NCBI RefSeq assembly: GCF_002902945.1
Contig: NZ_CP026103.1
Coordinates: forward strand, 496,001 to 560,000
Length of the DNA: 64,000 nt
Direction of reading: 5' to 3'
From: Paraburkholderia caribensis
GTDB lineage: Bacteria; Pseudomonadota; Gammaproteobacteria; Burkholderiales; Burkholderiaceae
Shown: positions 51,108 to 59,986 of the stretch, piece by piece
How the letters are laid out: every line of letters begins with the position of its first letter
Position numbering within the stretch: the stretch's first letter is position 1
Translations under genes and position numbers: made by a program
Notes under the pieces: generated by a model
The model's database searches: none
Told to the model about the DNA's origin: nothing
The model's input: the letters and a program-made list of their open reading frames with translations, nothing else

Positions 51108-51452
51108 TCAGAAGATCACGTAGACCTTGCGCATCGTCTCTTCGACTTCCCATGTGCCTTCCGTATGGGCCTCGAAGAACAGCGTATCGCCGCCCGCGAA
51201 GTGAACCGTGTCTTCGCCGTCAGGCGTGAAGCGGCCTCGGCCGCTGAGGAAGTGCATCACCTCGGCCTGCTTGACCGAGCGCCGGTACGTGCCGGGCGTG
51301 CATTCGAAGATGCCCGTATCGATCGCCTCGCTGCCACGAATCACTTTCTGCACGCCCGATACGTGGATTTCCGGCGTGCCTGGAAGACCGGCCGTGCCCC
51401 AGTCTTCCAGCCCCTGCAATGCAATGCTTTGTTTGATCTGCTGGACTTTCAT
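51108..51452 (-). CDS. Cupin (DUF861/cupin_3 type)
   Basis: 114 residues, one short cupin. FECTPGTYRRSVKQAEVMHFLSGRGRF near residues 49-75 carries the first motif (with EVMHFL), GDTLFFEAHTEGTWEVEETMRKVYVIF the second. This subgroup includes ureidoglycolate-hydrolase-like and EutQ-like proteins; no function can be assigned. It lies 44 bp after the deacylase gene in the same operon, so a role with that pathway is likely. Confidence 0.8.
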   Translation of the reverse strand: MKVQQIKQSIALQGLEDWGTAGLPGTPEIHVSGVQKVIRGSEAIDTGIFECTPGTYRRSVKQAEVMHFLSGRGRFTPDGEDTVHFAGGDTLFFEAHTEGTWEVEETMRKVYVIF

Positions 51453-51496
51453 CTCGTGTTTTCGTTGACGATGGTTGGAATTGACGACGACGCTGG

Positions 51497-52474
51497 TTAT
51501 TGCGCGCGCCGGATGCGCTGCTCGATCTTGCCGAGCCTCACGACGGTCACGCCCGCGCGCAGCTGCCGCAGCGATGGCATGACGAGCATGCAGTCGGGAT
51601 AGGGCGTGCGCACCGCTTCGCCATCCGACCAGCCAATCACGCTGCCCGCTTCGGGAAACACCTCGAGGCCCGTGTAGTCGCCTGCGAAGCGAAAGTCGAG
51701 GCTCTTTGCGACGACCGGCTCCGTCACGCGCACGATCAGCATTTCGTCGGGCAGCGGCAGCGTCCAGCCTTCGGGCAAGTCGGCTTCATCGACCACGCCC
51801 GATAGCAGCAGAAAGCGCGCCGTCACATCGCGCGCAACGGCTACCGCGCCTGCTTCCCAATGCTGTCCGCATTCGATCAGCAAGGCGTTCTTCGTGCTTT
51901 GCGGATCGCCGAAGCCTTCGTAATCGCGCATGCGCCGGCCTTCGGGATGGCCTTCGTCGCAGATCACCGTAGCAGGCGTGCCGAGTTTGTCCGACAGCGC
52001 GATGCCCTTGTCGAGCGGCCCGGCCACGATCAACGGCTTGCTCTTTTCGTGCATCGAATGCAGGTCGAGCAGCAGATCGACGCTATCGATCACGGGCCGC
52101 ATCGCGCGTGCGCGGCGCAGTTCGCTCGAATCGAGCGCGGCGTTGTCGAGCGTTTGCGCCGTCCACACGCGGTTGAAGTCCTGATCGACGAAGCGCGCCG
52201 CATCCGGCTTCGACGGGTCGAAACGCGCATACGCATCGACGTTCGCGAACGCGAGCGTCAGCTTGCCGCGCCGTGGACGCAGCTTCGCGCGCAGCAGCGC
52301 ATCGACGACGATCGCGCCGCACACCTCGTTGCCGTGCGTGAGTGCGTTGATCATCACGTGCGGGCCGGCGACGCCCGAATCGAAGGTATGCACGTACGCG
52401 ATGCCCGTGTCGCTGCGTTCGTGTATGGCGATGTCGGGAAACGCGACTTCAATCGGATAGGCATGCGCGTTCAT
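51497..52474 (-). CDS. AspA/AstE-family metal-dependent deacylase
   Basis: 325 residues, succinylglutamate desuccinylase/aspartoacylase (M14-like) family. Zinc ligands are in NALTHGNEVCG (H and E, near residue 46) and LLLDLHSMHEK (His near residue 137). RVWTAQ-preceding DFNR and a catalytic Glu in ALLIECGQHWEAG are also visible. Hydrolyses an N-acyl amino acid or similar amide. DoeB of ectoine breakdown and AstE belong here, but doeA and other ast genes are absent. It overlaps gabD by 4 bp (ATGA), implying one pathway. Confidence 0.83.
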   Translation of the reverse strand: MNAHAYPIEVAFPDIAIHERSDTGIAYVHTFDSGVAGPHVMINALTHGNEVCGAIVVDALLRAKLRPRRGKLTLAFANVDAYARFDPSKPDAARFVDQDFNRVWTAQTLDNAALDSSELRRARAMRPVIDSVDLLLDLHSMHEKSKPLIVAGPLDKGIALSDKLGTPATVICDEGHPEGRRMRDYEGFGDPQSTKNALLIECGQHWEAGAVAVARDVTARFLLLSGVVDEADLPEGWTLPLPDEMLIVRVTEPVVAKSLDFRFAGDYTGLEVFPEAGSVIGWSDGEAVRTPYPDCMLVMPSLRQLRAGVTVVRLGKIEQRIRRAQ

Positions 52475-53943
52475 TCGAGCCCGCCCTGGCAGAGGTATTT
52501 GATCGACAGGTAGTCGTCGAGGCCGTATTTCGAGCCTTCGCGGCCATAGCCCGATTCCTTCACGCCGCCGAACGGCGCGGCTTCGCTCGCGAGCGCGCCT
52601 TCGTTGATGCCGACGATGCCCGCTTCCAGTTGCCGCGCGACGCGGTCGATGCGCCGCACGTCCTGGCTATAGAAGTACGATGCGAGGCCGAACGGCGTGT
52701 CGTTGGCGGCGCGGATCGCCTCGGCTTCGTCGTCGAAGCGGAACAGCGGCGCGACGGGGCCGAAGGTCTCTTCGCAGCTCAGGTTCATGTCGGGCGTCGC
52801 GTCGGCGAGCACGGTCGGCGCGTAGTAGTTTGGACCGAGCTCCGGCAGGCGCTTGCCGCCCGTCAGCACGCGCGCACCGCGGCTCACGGCGTCGTCGACG
52901 TGACGCGCGATCTTGTCGATTGCGCGGGCGTTGATCATCGGGCCGATCTGCGCGGCGGGGTCGGTGGCAGGCGCGACCTTCAGCGCGGCGACCCGGGTCG
53001 CGAGCAGGTCCGCGAAGCGCTCGTACACCCCTGACTGCACGTACACGCGGTTCGGGCACACGCAGGTCTGCCCGCCGTTGCGGAATTTCGCGGCCAGCAG
53101 GCCCGTGACGGCGGCGTCGAGATCGGCGTCGTCGAAGACGATGAAGGGCGCATTGCCGCCCAGTTCCAGCGACAGCTTCTTCAAGGTCTGCGCCGATTCG
53201 CGCGCCAGATACTTGCCGACGGGCGTCGAACCCGTGAAGGTGATCTTGCGCACGCGGCTGTCTTCGAGCCAGTCGCCGACGGCGGGCACCGCGTTCTCGC
53301 GCGACGCCGAGATCAGGTTCAGCACGCCCGCCGGGACGCCCGCTTCATGCGCGAGCATCACGAGCGCGAGGGCCGTCAGCGGCGTGTCTTCGGCAGGCTT
53401 GCCGACGACCGTGCAGCCCGCTGCAAGCGCGGGCGCGATCTTGCGCGCGATCATCGCAAGCGGAAAATTCCACGGCGTGATCGCGGCGACGATGCCGACG
53501 GGTTCCTTCACCGCGCTCATGCGCTTGCCGCGCTGCTGCTGCGGAATGATGTCGCCGTAGATGCGCGTCGCTTCGTCCGCGAACCACGCCACGTATGACG
53601 CGCCGTACATCACCTCGCCGCGTCCCTCGGCGAGCGGCTTGCCCTGTTCGAGCGAGATCAGGCGGCCCAGCGCGTCGGCGTTCTCGACCATCAGCGCGTG
53701 CCAGCGGTGCAGCACGGCCGCGCGGTCCTTCGGCAATGCGTCGCGCCATGCGGGGAAGGCGCGGGCGGCGGCATCGGTGGCGGCGCGTGCGTCGGCGGCG
53801 TCGCTGTCGGCGACCTGCGCTATCACTTCGCCCGTGGCCGGGTTCGTCACGTCGAAGCGCTTGCCTTTTGCCGACGCAACCCACTTGCCGTCGATGAAAT
53901 TGTCGCTGCGGATCAGTTCGCTCAACTCATATCGCTTGGTCAT
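52471..53943 (-). CDS. gabD: Succinate-semialdehyde dehydrogenase, GabD-like
   Basis: 490 residues. Starts with the GabD-type IRSDNFIDGKWVASAKGKRF; ITPWNFPLAMIARKIAPALAAG near residue 155, FTGSTPVGKYLARESA near residue 235, base in LELGGNAPFIVFDDADLD, nucleophile in RNGGQTCVCPNR, and the ending GREGSKYGLDDYLSIKYLC typical of GabD/succinate or glutarate semialdehyde dehydrogenases. It lies 17 bp after the ttuC-like gene and overlaps the deacylase gene. Converts an omega-aldehyde acid to a dicarboxylate for the TCA cycle. Confidence 0.92.
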   Translation of the reverse strand: MTKRYELSELIRSDNFIDGKWVASAKGKRFDVTNPATGEVIAQVADSDAADARAATDAAARAFPAWRDALPKDRAAVLHRWHALMVENADALGRLISLEQGKPLAEGRGEVMYGASYVAWFADEATRIYGDIIPQQQRGKRMSAVKEPVGIVAAITPWNFPLAMIARKIAPALAAGCTVVGKPAEDTPLTALALVMLAHEAGVPAGVLNLISASRENAVPAVGDWLEDSRVRKITFTGSTPVGKYLARESAQTLKKLSLELGGNAPFIVFDDADLDAAVTGLLAAKFRNGGQTCVCPNRVYVQSGVYERFADLLATRVAALKVAPATDPAAQIGPMINARAIDKIARHVDDAVSRGARVLTGGKRLPELGPNYYAPTVLADATPDMNLSCEETFGPVAPLFRFDDEAEAIRAANDTPFGLASYFYSQDVRRIDRVARQLEAGIVGINEGALASEAAPFGGVKESGYGREGSKYGLDDYLSIKYLCQGGLE

Positions 53944-53960
53944 CTAAAGACTCCTGTGGT

Positions 53961-55040
53961 TCAGGCGAGGCGATGCGCAATCGCCGCGCCGACTTCAGCC
54001 GTATTCGCCTTGCCGCCCAGATCGCCCGTATGCGGGCCTTCCTTGAGCACGGCTTCGATCGCGCCGAGGATCGCGTCGTGCGCTTCGCGTTCCTTGCCCG
54101 CGCCGTTGCCGAGGAAATCGAGCATCATCGCCGCCGACCAGATCATCGCGATCGGATTGGCGATGCCTTTGCCCGCGATATCCGGCGCCGAGCCGTGCAC
54201 GGGCTCGAACAGCGACGGGAACGTGCGGTCCGGGTTCATGTTCGCCGACGGCGCAATGCCGATCGTGCCCGTGCAGGCCGGGCCCAGGTCCGACAGGATG
54301 TCGCCGAACAGATTGGTCGCGACCACCACGTCGAAGCGATCGGGATTCAACACGAAGCGTGCACAAAGAATGTCGATGTGCTGCTTGTCCCACTTCACGT
54401 CCGGATAGCGCTCGGCCATTTCGGCAGCGCGTGCGTCCCACCACGGCATGCTGATCGAGATGCCGTTGCTCTTGGTCGCGACGGTGATTTTCTTTTCGCG
54501 GCGCTGCGCGAGATCGAACGCGAACTTCAGCACGCGCTCGGAGCCTTTGCGTGTGAAGATCGACTGCTGCATCACGAACTCGCGCTCGGTGCCTTCGAAC
54601 ATCGTGCCGCCCACCGACGAGTACTCGCCTTCGGTGTTCTCGCGCACGATCATGAAGTCGATATCGCCCGCCTTGCGGCCCGCGAGCGGCGACGGCACGC
54701 CTTCGAACAGGCGCGCGGGACGCAGGTTGATGTACTGGTCGAACTCGCGGCGGAACTTGAGCAGCGAGCCCCACAGCGAGATGTGATCGGGCACGGTGTC
54801 GGGCCAGCCGACCGCGCCGAACAGCACGGCGTCGACGCCTTCGAGTTGCTGCTTCCAGTCGTCGGGCATCATCTGGCCGTGCTGCGCGTAGTAGTCGCAG
54901 CTCGCCCACCCGATATGCTGATAGTCGATGCCGATGCCATAGCGCTTGCTGACGGCGTCGAGCGCGCGCAGCGCTTCGGGCATCACTTCCTTGCCGATGC
55001 CGTCGCCGGGAATCACTGCGATGCGATAGTTGCGGGTCAT
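53961..55040 (-). CDS. ttuC: Tartrate dehydrogenase/D-malate dehydrogenase (TtuC/DmlA)
   Basis: 359 residues, isocitrate/isopropylmalate dehydrogenase family. NAD- and metal-dependent oxidation of D-malate or tartrate. Family marks: IAVIPGDGIGKEVMPEALR, YYAQHGQMMPDDW, DFMIVRENTEGEYSSVGG near residue 135, TKSNGISISMPWW, and the metal site DILCARFVLNP with NLFGDILSDLGP. It heads a six-gene minus-strand operon and is divergent from a LysR gene, as dmlA is from dmlR in E. coli. Whether tartrate, malate or another 2-hydroxyacid is the substrate is open. Confidence 0.9.
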   Translation of the reverse strand: MTRNYRIAVIPGDGIGKEVMPEALRALDAVSKRYGIGIDYQHIGWASCDYYAQHGQMMPDDWKQQLEGVDAVLFGAVGWPDTVPDHISLWGSLLKFRREFDQYINLRPARLFEGVPSPLAGRKAGDIDFMIVRENTEGEYSSVGGTMFEGTEREFVMQQSIFTRKGSERVLKFAFDLAQRREKKITVATKSNGISISMPWWDARAAEMAERYPDVKWDKQHIDILCARFVLNPDRFDVVVATNLFGDILSDLGPACTGTIGIAPSANMNPDRTFPSLFEPVHGSAPDIAGKGIANPIAMIWSAAMMLDFLGNGAGKEREAHDAILGAIEAVLKEGPHTGDLGGKANTAEVGAAIAHRLA

Positions 55041-55088
55041 ATGCGTCTCCTCGTCGGGAATGTGCCGGGAATGTGCGGGAAAGGGTTC

Positions 55089-55164
55089 GGGTCATTCAGA
55101 CCCAGCGTTCAATAACGACTAGTCTATTCCTGATTAACCGTCATAAAATCGCGCTTTCGGTTAA
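55089..55164. promoter_or_regulatory. Candidate operators between ttuC and lysR
   Basis: GGGTC-ATTCA-GACCC at 55089-55103, and TTAACCG (55134-55140) with CGGTTAA (55158-55164), perfect 7-bp arms 17 bp apart. Both lie in the 141-bp divergent promoter and are candidate LysR sites; the second is 18 bp from the lysR start. Confidence 0.5.
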
Positions 55165-55181
55165 GCCACTATGCACGAACT

Positions 55182-56099
55182 GTGAATAAATCGCCGAACC
55201 TCGACGACCTGCGCGTGTTCTGTACCGTCGCCCGCAAAGCCAGCTTCAGCGCGGCGGCGGATGCGCTGTCGGTGTCGGCGGCGTATGTCAGCAAGCGCGT
55301 GAACATGCTCGAAGCGGATCTGGGCACGCGGCTCTTTCATCGCTCGACGCGCCGCGTCGCGATCACGGAAGCGGGCGAGCGCGTGTACGCGTGGGCCGAA
55401 AAGATTCTCGACGACGTCGACCGGCTGGTGGAAGACGTGTCGACCACGCGCCGCGTGCCGCGCGGCGCCTTGCGCATCTCGAGCAGCTTCGGCTTTGGGC
55501 GGCATGTCGTGGCGCCGGCGCTGGCGCGGCTCACCGAGCGCTATCCGCAACTGAGCGTGCGGCTCGACCTGTTCGATCGCATCGTCGACGTGGCGGGCGA
55601 GGGCTTCGATCTCGACATTCGTATCGGCGACGACATCGCTCCGCATCTGATCGCGAAGCGTCTGGCGGAGAACCATCGCGTGCTGTGCGCGTCGCCGGAC
55701 TACCTGAAGCGTCACGGCACGCCGCGTCAGCTCGCGGACCTCGGCACGCACCAGTGCCTCGCGATCAAGGAGCGCGACCATCCGTTCGGCATCTGGCGTC
55801 TGACGGAACGCGGCGAGACTGTCTCCGTCAAGGTGACGGGGCCGCTGTCGACTAATCACGGCGAAGTGGCCGTGCAATGGGCGCTTGCGGCGCGCGGCAT
55901 CGTCTTGCGTTCGATGTGGGACGTGCGCGCGCTGCTGGACTCGGGCGCGCTCGTGCAGGTGCTGCCCGGCGTCACGCAGCCCGCTAATGTGTGGGCGGTG
56001 TATCCGGCGCGGCTGGCGTCGTCGGCGAAGGTGCGCGTGTGCGTCGATTTTCTGGCGGATGAGTTTGGCCGCCTCGCCGCACCCGCTGCGCCTCAATGA
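55182..56099 (+). CDS. LysR-family regulator (DmlR-like)
   Basis: 305 residues. Winged helix at residues ~5-62 (LDDLRVFCTVARKASFSAAADALSVSAAYVSKRVNMLEADLGTRLFHRSTR), effector domain from about 90 (PRGALRISSSFGFGRHVVAPAL). The initiator appears to be GTG at 55182 (read as MNKSPNLDDL). Divergent from the ttuC operon, which it probably controls in response to a hydroxyacid. The 3' end overlaps that of the convergent Lrp gene by 7 bp. Confidence 0.9.
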   Translation: MNKSPNLDDLRVFCTVARKASFSAAADALSVSAAYVSKRVNMLEADLGTRLFHRSTRRVAITEAGERVYAWAEKILDDVDRLVEDVSTTRRVPRGALRISSSFGFGRHVVAPALARLTERYPQLSVRLDLFDRIVDVAGEGFDLDIRIGDDIAPHLIAKRLAENHRVLCASPDYLKRHGTPRQLADLGTHQCLAIKERDHPFGIWRLTERGETVSVKVTGPLSTNHGEVAVQWALAARGIVLRSMWDVRALLDSGALVQVLPGVTQPANVWAVYPARLASSAKVRVCVDFLADEFGRLAAPAAPQ

Positions 56100-56590
56100 T
56101 GGTTCTGTGAGAAGAGTGTTTCGAGCGGGTAGTGCGTCTTGACGAACGGCGTCTTGATGATGACGTAGCTGAAGTACTTTTCGATGCCGATATCGCGCTC
56201 CAGCAGCCCTTCGACGATGCTCTGGTAGTGACTGACGCTGCGCGTGATGAACTTGAGCAGATAGTCGTAGCCGCCGCTCGCCAGATGGCATTCGACGATC
56301 TCGTCGACGTCCCTGATTGCGTTGACGAACTTGATGAAGTCTTCGCGGCGATGGTCGGCGAGCGTGACCTCGGTGAACACGATCTGCACGTCGCCGAGCT
56401 TTTCGAGCTGGATCTGCGCGCCGTACCCGACGATATAACCCGCCTTCTCCAGCCGCTTCACGCGGATCAGACAAGGACTCGGCGACAGCCCGACTGCGTC
56501 GGCCAGCTCGACGTTGGTGATTCGCCCTCGCTTTTGCAACTGCGAGAGGATGCGCAGATCGATTCGGTCCAGCTTGCAGTCGGTGCTCAT
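56093..56590 (-). CDS. Lrp/AsnC-family regulator
   Basis: 165 residues. N-terminal helix-turn-helix (LDRIDLRILSQLQKRGRITNVELADAVGLSPSPCLIRVKRLEKAGYI) and C-terminal RAM ligand-binding domain (VTLADHRREDFIKFVNAI, VVECHLASGGYDYLLKF-like stretch). Start at MSTDCKLDRID; an upstream extension has no family features. It follows the aminotransferase gene by 44 bp on the same strand, the DoeX-DoeD type of pairing; probably senses an amino acid and controls that gene. Confidence 0.9.
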   Translation of the reverse strand: MSTDCKLDRIDLRILSQLQKRGRITNVELADAVGLSPSPCLIRVKRLEKAGYIVGYGAQIQLEKLGDVQIVFTEVTLADHRREDFIKFVNAIRDVDEIVECHLASGGYDYLLKFITRSVSHYQSIVEGLLERDIGIEKYFSYVIIKTPFVKTHYPLETLFSQNHH

Positions 56591-56634
56591 CGTGAGTCGG
56601 TTGGTCCCGCATGTCGAAGGGTCGGTCGATGTTA

Positions 56635-58047
56635 TCACGCAGCCGCGCGGCGTTTAAATTCGATCGAACCCTTCAGTGCGGCGCGCACGTCGGCTTGCGC
56701 GAGCACGTCGTCCAGCGTTTTTTCGAGGCGCTCGAACAGCAGGTCGAACTCGCTTTCGGTGTAGCACAGCGCGGGAGCGAAACCGAGAATGTTGTCGCCG
56801 AATGCGCGGAACACGAGGCCATTCGCGTAGGCGGCGGCAGCGATGCGGTCCGGCAGTTTCAGTGCTGCGTCGAAGCCCTGTTTCGTTTGCTTGTCGGCGA
56901 CGAGTTCGAGCGCGCCCAGCAGGCCGCGATGCCGCGCATCGCCGACGAGGGGGTGCGCGAGCAGCGCGTCGAGCCCTTGCGCGAAGCGCGGCGCACGCGC
57001 GATGCCGTTCGCGAGCAGGCCGCCTTCGTGATAAAGGCGCATCACTTCGAGGCCGATCGCCGCGCTTACGGGGTGCGCCGAATAGGTGTGTCCGTGGCCG
57101 ATCGGTGCCGCGCCGTCGCCGCCGTCGGCGATGCCCTGATAGACGGCATCGGACATCAGCACGGCGCCCATCGGGGCATAGCCGGCCGTGAGGCCCTTGG
57201 CAACCGTCATCAGGTCCGGTTCGACGCCTTCTGCTTCGCATGCGAACAACGGGCCTGTGCGGCCGAAGCCTGTGATGACTTCGTCGGCGACGAACAGGAT
57301 GCCGAGCTTGCGGCAGGCTTCGCGCATGGCCTTCAACCAGCCGACAGGCGGCACGATCACGCCGCCCGAGCCCTGAATCGGTTCGCAGAAGAAGGCGGCG
57401 ACGTTGTCCGCGCCGAGGGCTTCGACTTTCGATTCGAGCGCGGCGACGGAGGCGGCGATCAGGGCGGCGTCGTCGGCGAAATCATTGCGGTACGCGTAGG
57501 GCGACGGGATGTGATGTTGCGTCGGCAGAGGCACATCGAAATTGCGATGGAACGCGGGCAGCGCGGTGAGTCCGGCGCCGACGGACGACGAGCCGTGATA
57601 GCCGCGTTGCAGCGCGATGATGTGCTTCTTCGACGGACGGCCTGTCGCGTTGAAGTAGTGCGTGATGAAGCGCAGCGCGGAGTCGACGGCATCCGATCCG
57701 CCGAGCGTGAAGTACACGTGTTGCAGCGATGCGGGCGCGAGTTCGACGAGTTTTGCGGCGAGTTCGATGGCGGGTTCGGAGCCGAAGTGGAAGTAGCCTG
57801 TCGCGTAGGGGAGGCGGGCCATCTGTTTTGTCGCTGCGTCGACGATGCTTTGATGGCCGTAGCCGGTGTTCACGCACCAGAGGCCCGAGAAGGCGTCGAG
57901 CAGTTCATTGCCGTCGATGTCGCGGAGGTAGACGCCTTGCGCGGATTCCAGCACGGTGACGCCGCGTGCTTCGTGGGCGCGATAGCTGATTACCGGGTGG
58001 ATCAGGTGTTTGCGGTCGGAGTCGGTCAGGGATTGACGTTTTTGCAT
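56635..58047 (-). CDS. Class III (omega) aminotransferase
   Basis: 470 residues, PLP-dependent. Marks: NELLDAFSGLWCVNTGYGHQSI near residue 51, YHGSSSVGAGLTALP near residue 152, LFVADEVITGFGRTGPLFA near residue 250, and the PLP lysine K284 in VAKGLTAGYAPMG. This is the style of putrescine-, beta-alanine- or diaminobutyrate-pyruvate transaminases, cytoplasmic. With Lrp downstream and GabD nearby it could turn an omega-amino compound into a semialdehyde. A 160-bp gap upstream separates it from repeat element R3. Confidence 0.9.
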   Translation of the reverse strand: MQKRQSLTDSDRKHLIHPVISYRAHEARGVTVLESAQGVYLRDIDGNELLDAFSGLWCVNTGYGHQSIVDAATKQMARLPYATGYFHFGSEPAIELAAKLVELAPASLQHVYFTLGGSDAVDSALRFITHYFNATGRPSKKHIIALQRGYHGSSSVGAGLTALPAFHRNFDVPLPTQHHIPSPYAYRNDFADDAALIAASVAALESKVEALGADNVAAFFCEPIQGSGGVIVPPVGWLKAMREACRKLGILFVADEVITGFGRTGPLFACEAEGVEPDLMTVAKGLTAGYAPMGAVLMSDAVYQGIADGGDGAAPIGHGHTYSAHPVSAAIGLEVMRLYHEGGLLANGIARAPRFAQGLDALLAHPLVGDARHRGLLGALELVADKQTKQGFDAALKLPDRIAAAAYANGLVFRAFGDNILGFAPALCYTESEFDLLFERLEKTLDDVLAQADVRAALKGSIEFKRRAAA

Positions 58048-58206
58048 GGGGCGGGGTCTCGGTTCTTCGCTTCGCGAGTGGGAGCGGACCGTTTCATACT
58101 ACAGAGAGGGGGATGGCGAGTGATTCGCCAAATAAATCCTTTATTAACGTGGATGTGGTTTTTTTAGGGGTGGGGGCAGCATTTTGTGCTGTGGTTTGGT
58201 TTTTTT
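58048..58206. other. Promoter gap before the aminotransferase
   Basis: 159 bp with no gene. It includes the AT-rich AAATAAATCCTTTATTAA near 58131-58148, suitable for a promoter reading toward the aminotransferase. It ends where R3 begins. Confidence 0.4.
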
Positions 58207-59048
58207 TGTCTGCGACGCTGTGCCTGGCGGTGGCGGTGGCGGTCGTGGGTTGCCTTTGTGGTGGATGTGGCGCTGGTCGGTGTTTTTGGCCTTTGCGCTG
58301 GCATCCGCGTTACGTTAGCTCGCTTCAGGCGTCGCCCCTGTGCGGGGCGGCACCTACTTTTCTTTGCCGCCGCAAAGAAAAGTAGGCAAAAGAAAGCGGC
58401 TCACACCGCCAGCCCTTGACCTTTGTCCACGGGCCCCCAACGTCCCCATCCTTCACACGCCAGTGCCGTGGTTAGTGCCCGTTGCCAACGCTTCGAATGG
58501 ACGCCTCACCCGCTTCAAACACCCGTACATGAGCCAGCGGCAGCGAATGGTATGTGCCGCCCAGGTGGCAAACTGTGTGTAGGTTGTCGCGTCGTATAGC
58601 CTGGCGCTCTTACAGGGTGAGATGCATGCGCAATCGGTCTGGAGTGAAGCGTGTGGAGCACCGAGGGCCGACACACAGTTTGCCACCTGGGCGGCGGTGG
58701 ACTGGCTGGCGCGGCATGCCGAAACGCGGGTGCTTGAAGTGGGTGAGGCGCTCATTCAGAGCGTTGGCAACGAACGTGTGTCACGTGATTGCCGTGTGAA
58801 GCGTAAGACCCTTTGGGGGCCCTCAGGCAAGAACAAGGTCTGGCGGTGTGAGCCGCTTTCTTTTGCCTACTTTTCTTTGCGGCGGCAAAGAAAAGTAGGT
58901 GCCGCCCCGCACAGGGGCGACGCGTGAAGCGAGCTAACGCATCGCGGATGCCAGCGACAGCAAAAAGCAAATCGCGGATTCCACCGCAAACGCAAAAAAG
59001 ACCGCCTGCGCAGCCAAAACCAAAACCCACGCCCTAGCGTCGCAGACA
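58207..59048. repeat. Complete palindromic repeat element (R3), 842 bp
   Basis: Same design as R2. Outer inverted motif TGTCTGCGACGCTG (58207-58220) and AGCGTCGCAGACA (59036-59048); 117-bp terminal repeats at 58297-58413 and 58839-58955 (about 113 of 117 alike); the 13-bp-stem hairpin TACTTTTCTTTGC/GCAAAGAAAAGTA in each; internal 25-bp inverted pair at 58556-58580 and 58671-58695, identical to that of R2. Core length is 659 bp against 658 in R2. No gene inside. It ends 8 bp before the ghrA stop. Confidence 0.92.
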
Positions 59049-59056
59049 AAAAAAAC

Positions 59057-59983
59057 CTAATACCCTCGCCCCCGATCAACCTCCCCAACCATCGCCAACC
59101 CACCACTCCGCCGCCGAATATTCTCCAAAACCACATCAACAGCGCCCTCAGGCCGAGTAGCACTAGCAATATGCGGCGTAACCCTCACCCGCGGATGCGT
59201 CCAGAACGGATGTGAATCCGGCAACGGCTCCGGATCCGTCACATCAAGAATGGCATTCTGCAACTGCCCGCTATCGAGCGCCTCGAGCAGATCCTGCTGA
59301 TTGACCTGCGCACCGCGCCCCACATTAATGAACGAAGCGCCCTTCGGCAGCCTGCCGAACAGACGCTTGTCGAGCAGCCCGCGCGTCGCATCGGTAAGCG
59401 GCAGCAGACAGACAAGCACATCGCAACGAGCAAGAAACGCATCGAGCGCCTGAACGCCCGCAAAACACTCCACACCCTCGATCCGATGCTCCGAGCGACT
59501 CCACCCCGCACAGGGAAACCCAAACAGGCGCAAACGCTCCAGCACGGCAGTGCCCAGCATCCCGAGCCCGAGCACGCCGACGCGCCGCGTCGAAGCCGCC
59601 CGCACGGGCATCTCACGCCACACCCGCTGTCGCTGCTGCAAAGCGTAATCGAACAGATCGCGATGAATGGTCAGCACGGCCTGCGTCACATACTCCACCA
59701 TCCCTTCCACGATCCCCGGCTCGATCATCCGTACCACGGCAATATGCGGCGGTACCCGCGACAGATCGAACTGATCGATGCCCGCGCCTACCGAAAAGAT
59801 CACTTCGAGATTCGGCAGCGTGCGCACCGGGTCGTCAGGCGGCTGCCACGCGGCGAGATAACGCACGGCCGCCGGATCGCCGACGTCCGGCCACAGGCGA
59901 AACGGAATCTCGGGCGCCTTTTGCGCGAAGTGCTGCGCCCACAACTTGCCGCGTTCGGGATCGGCCTTGTAGAGAAGCGTCAT
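59057..59983 (-). CDS. ghrA: Glyoxylate/hydroxypyruvate reductase A
   Basis: 308 residues, D-isomer-specific 2-hydroxyacid dehydrogenase family, GhrA type. Reduces glyoxylate and hydroxypyruvate with NAD(P)H. Marks: VIFSVGAGIDQFDLSRVP near residue 60, the Rossmann motif VGVLGLGMLGTAVLERL near residue 138, INVGRGAQVNQQDLLEAL with the substrate Arg near residue 225, and the catalytic His in VTPHIASATRPEGA near residue 272. It starts 3 bp after the GNAT gene on the same strand, so the two are one transcript. Confidence 0.92.
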   Translation of the reverse strand: MTLLYKADPERGKLWAQHFAQKAPEIPFRLWPDVGDPAAVRYLAAWQPPDDPVRTLPNLEVIFSVGAGIDQFDLSRVPPHIAVVRMIEPGIVEGMVEYVTQAVLTIHRDLFDYALQQRQRVWREMPVRAASTRRVGVLGLGMLGTAVLERLRLFGFPCAGWSRSEHRIEGVECFAGVQALDAFLARCDVLVCLLPLTDATRGLLDKRLFGRLPKGASFINVGRGAQVNQQDLLEALDSGQLQNAILDVTDPEPLPDSHPFWTHPRVRVTPHIASATRPEGAVDVVLENIRRRSGGLAMVGEVDRGRGY

Positions 59984-59986
59984 GAT

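Noticed and set aside
51497..58047. Complete ectoine degradation cluster
   Set aside because: DoeB-, DoeC-, DoeD- and DoeX-like proteins are present, but ectoine hydrolase and the ectoine transporter types are missing; kept only as a partial resemblance.
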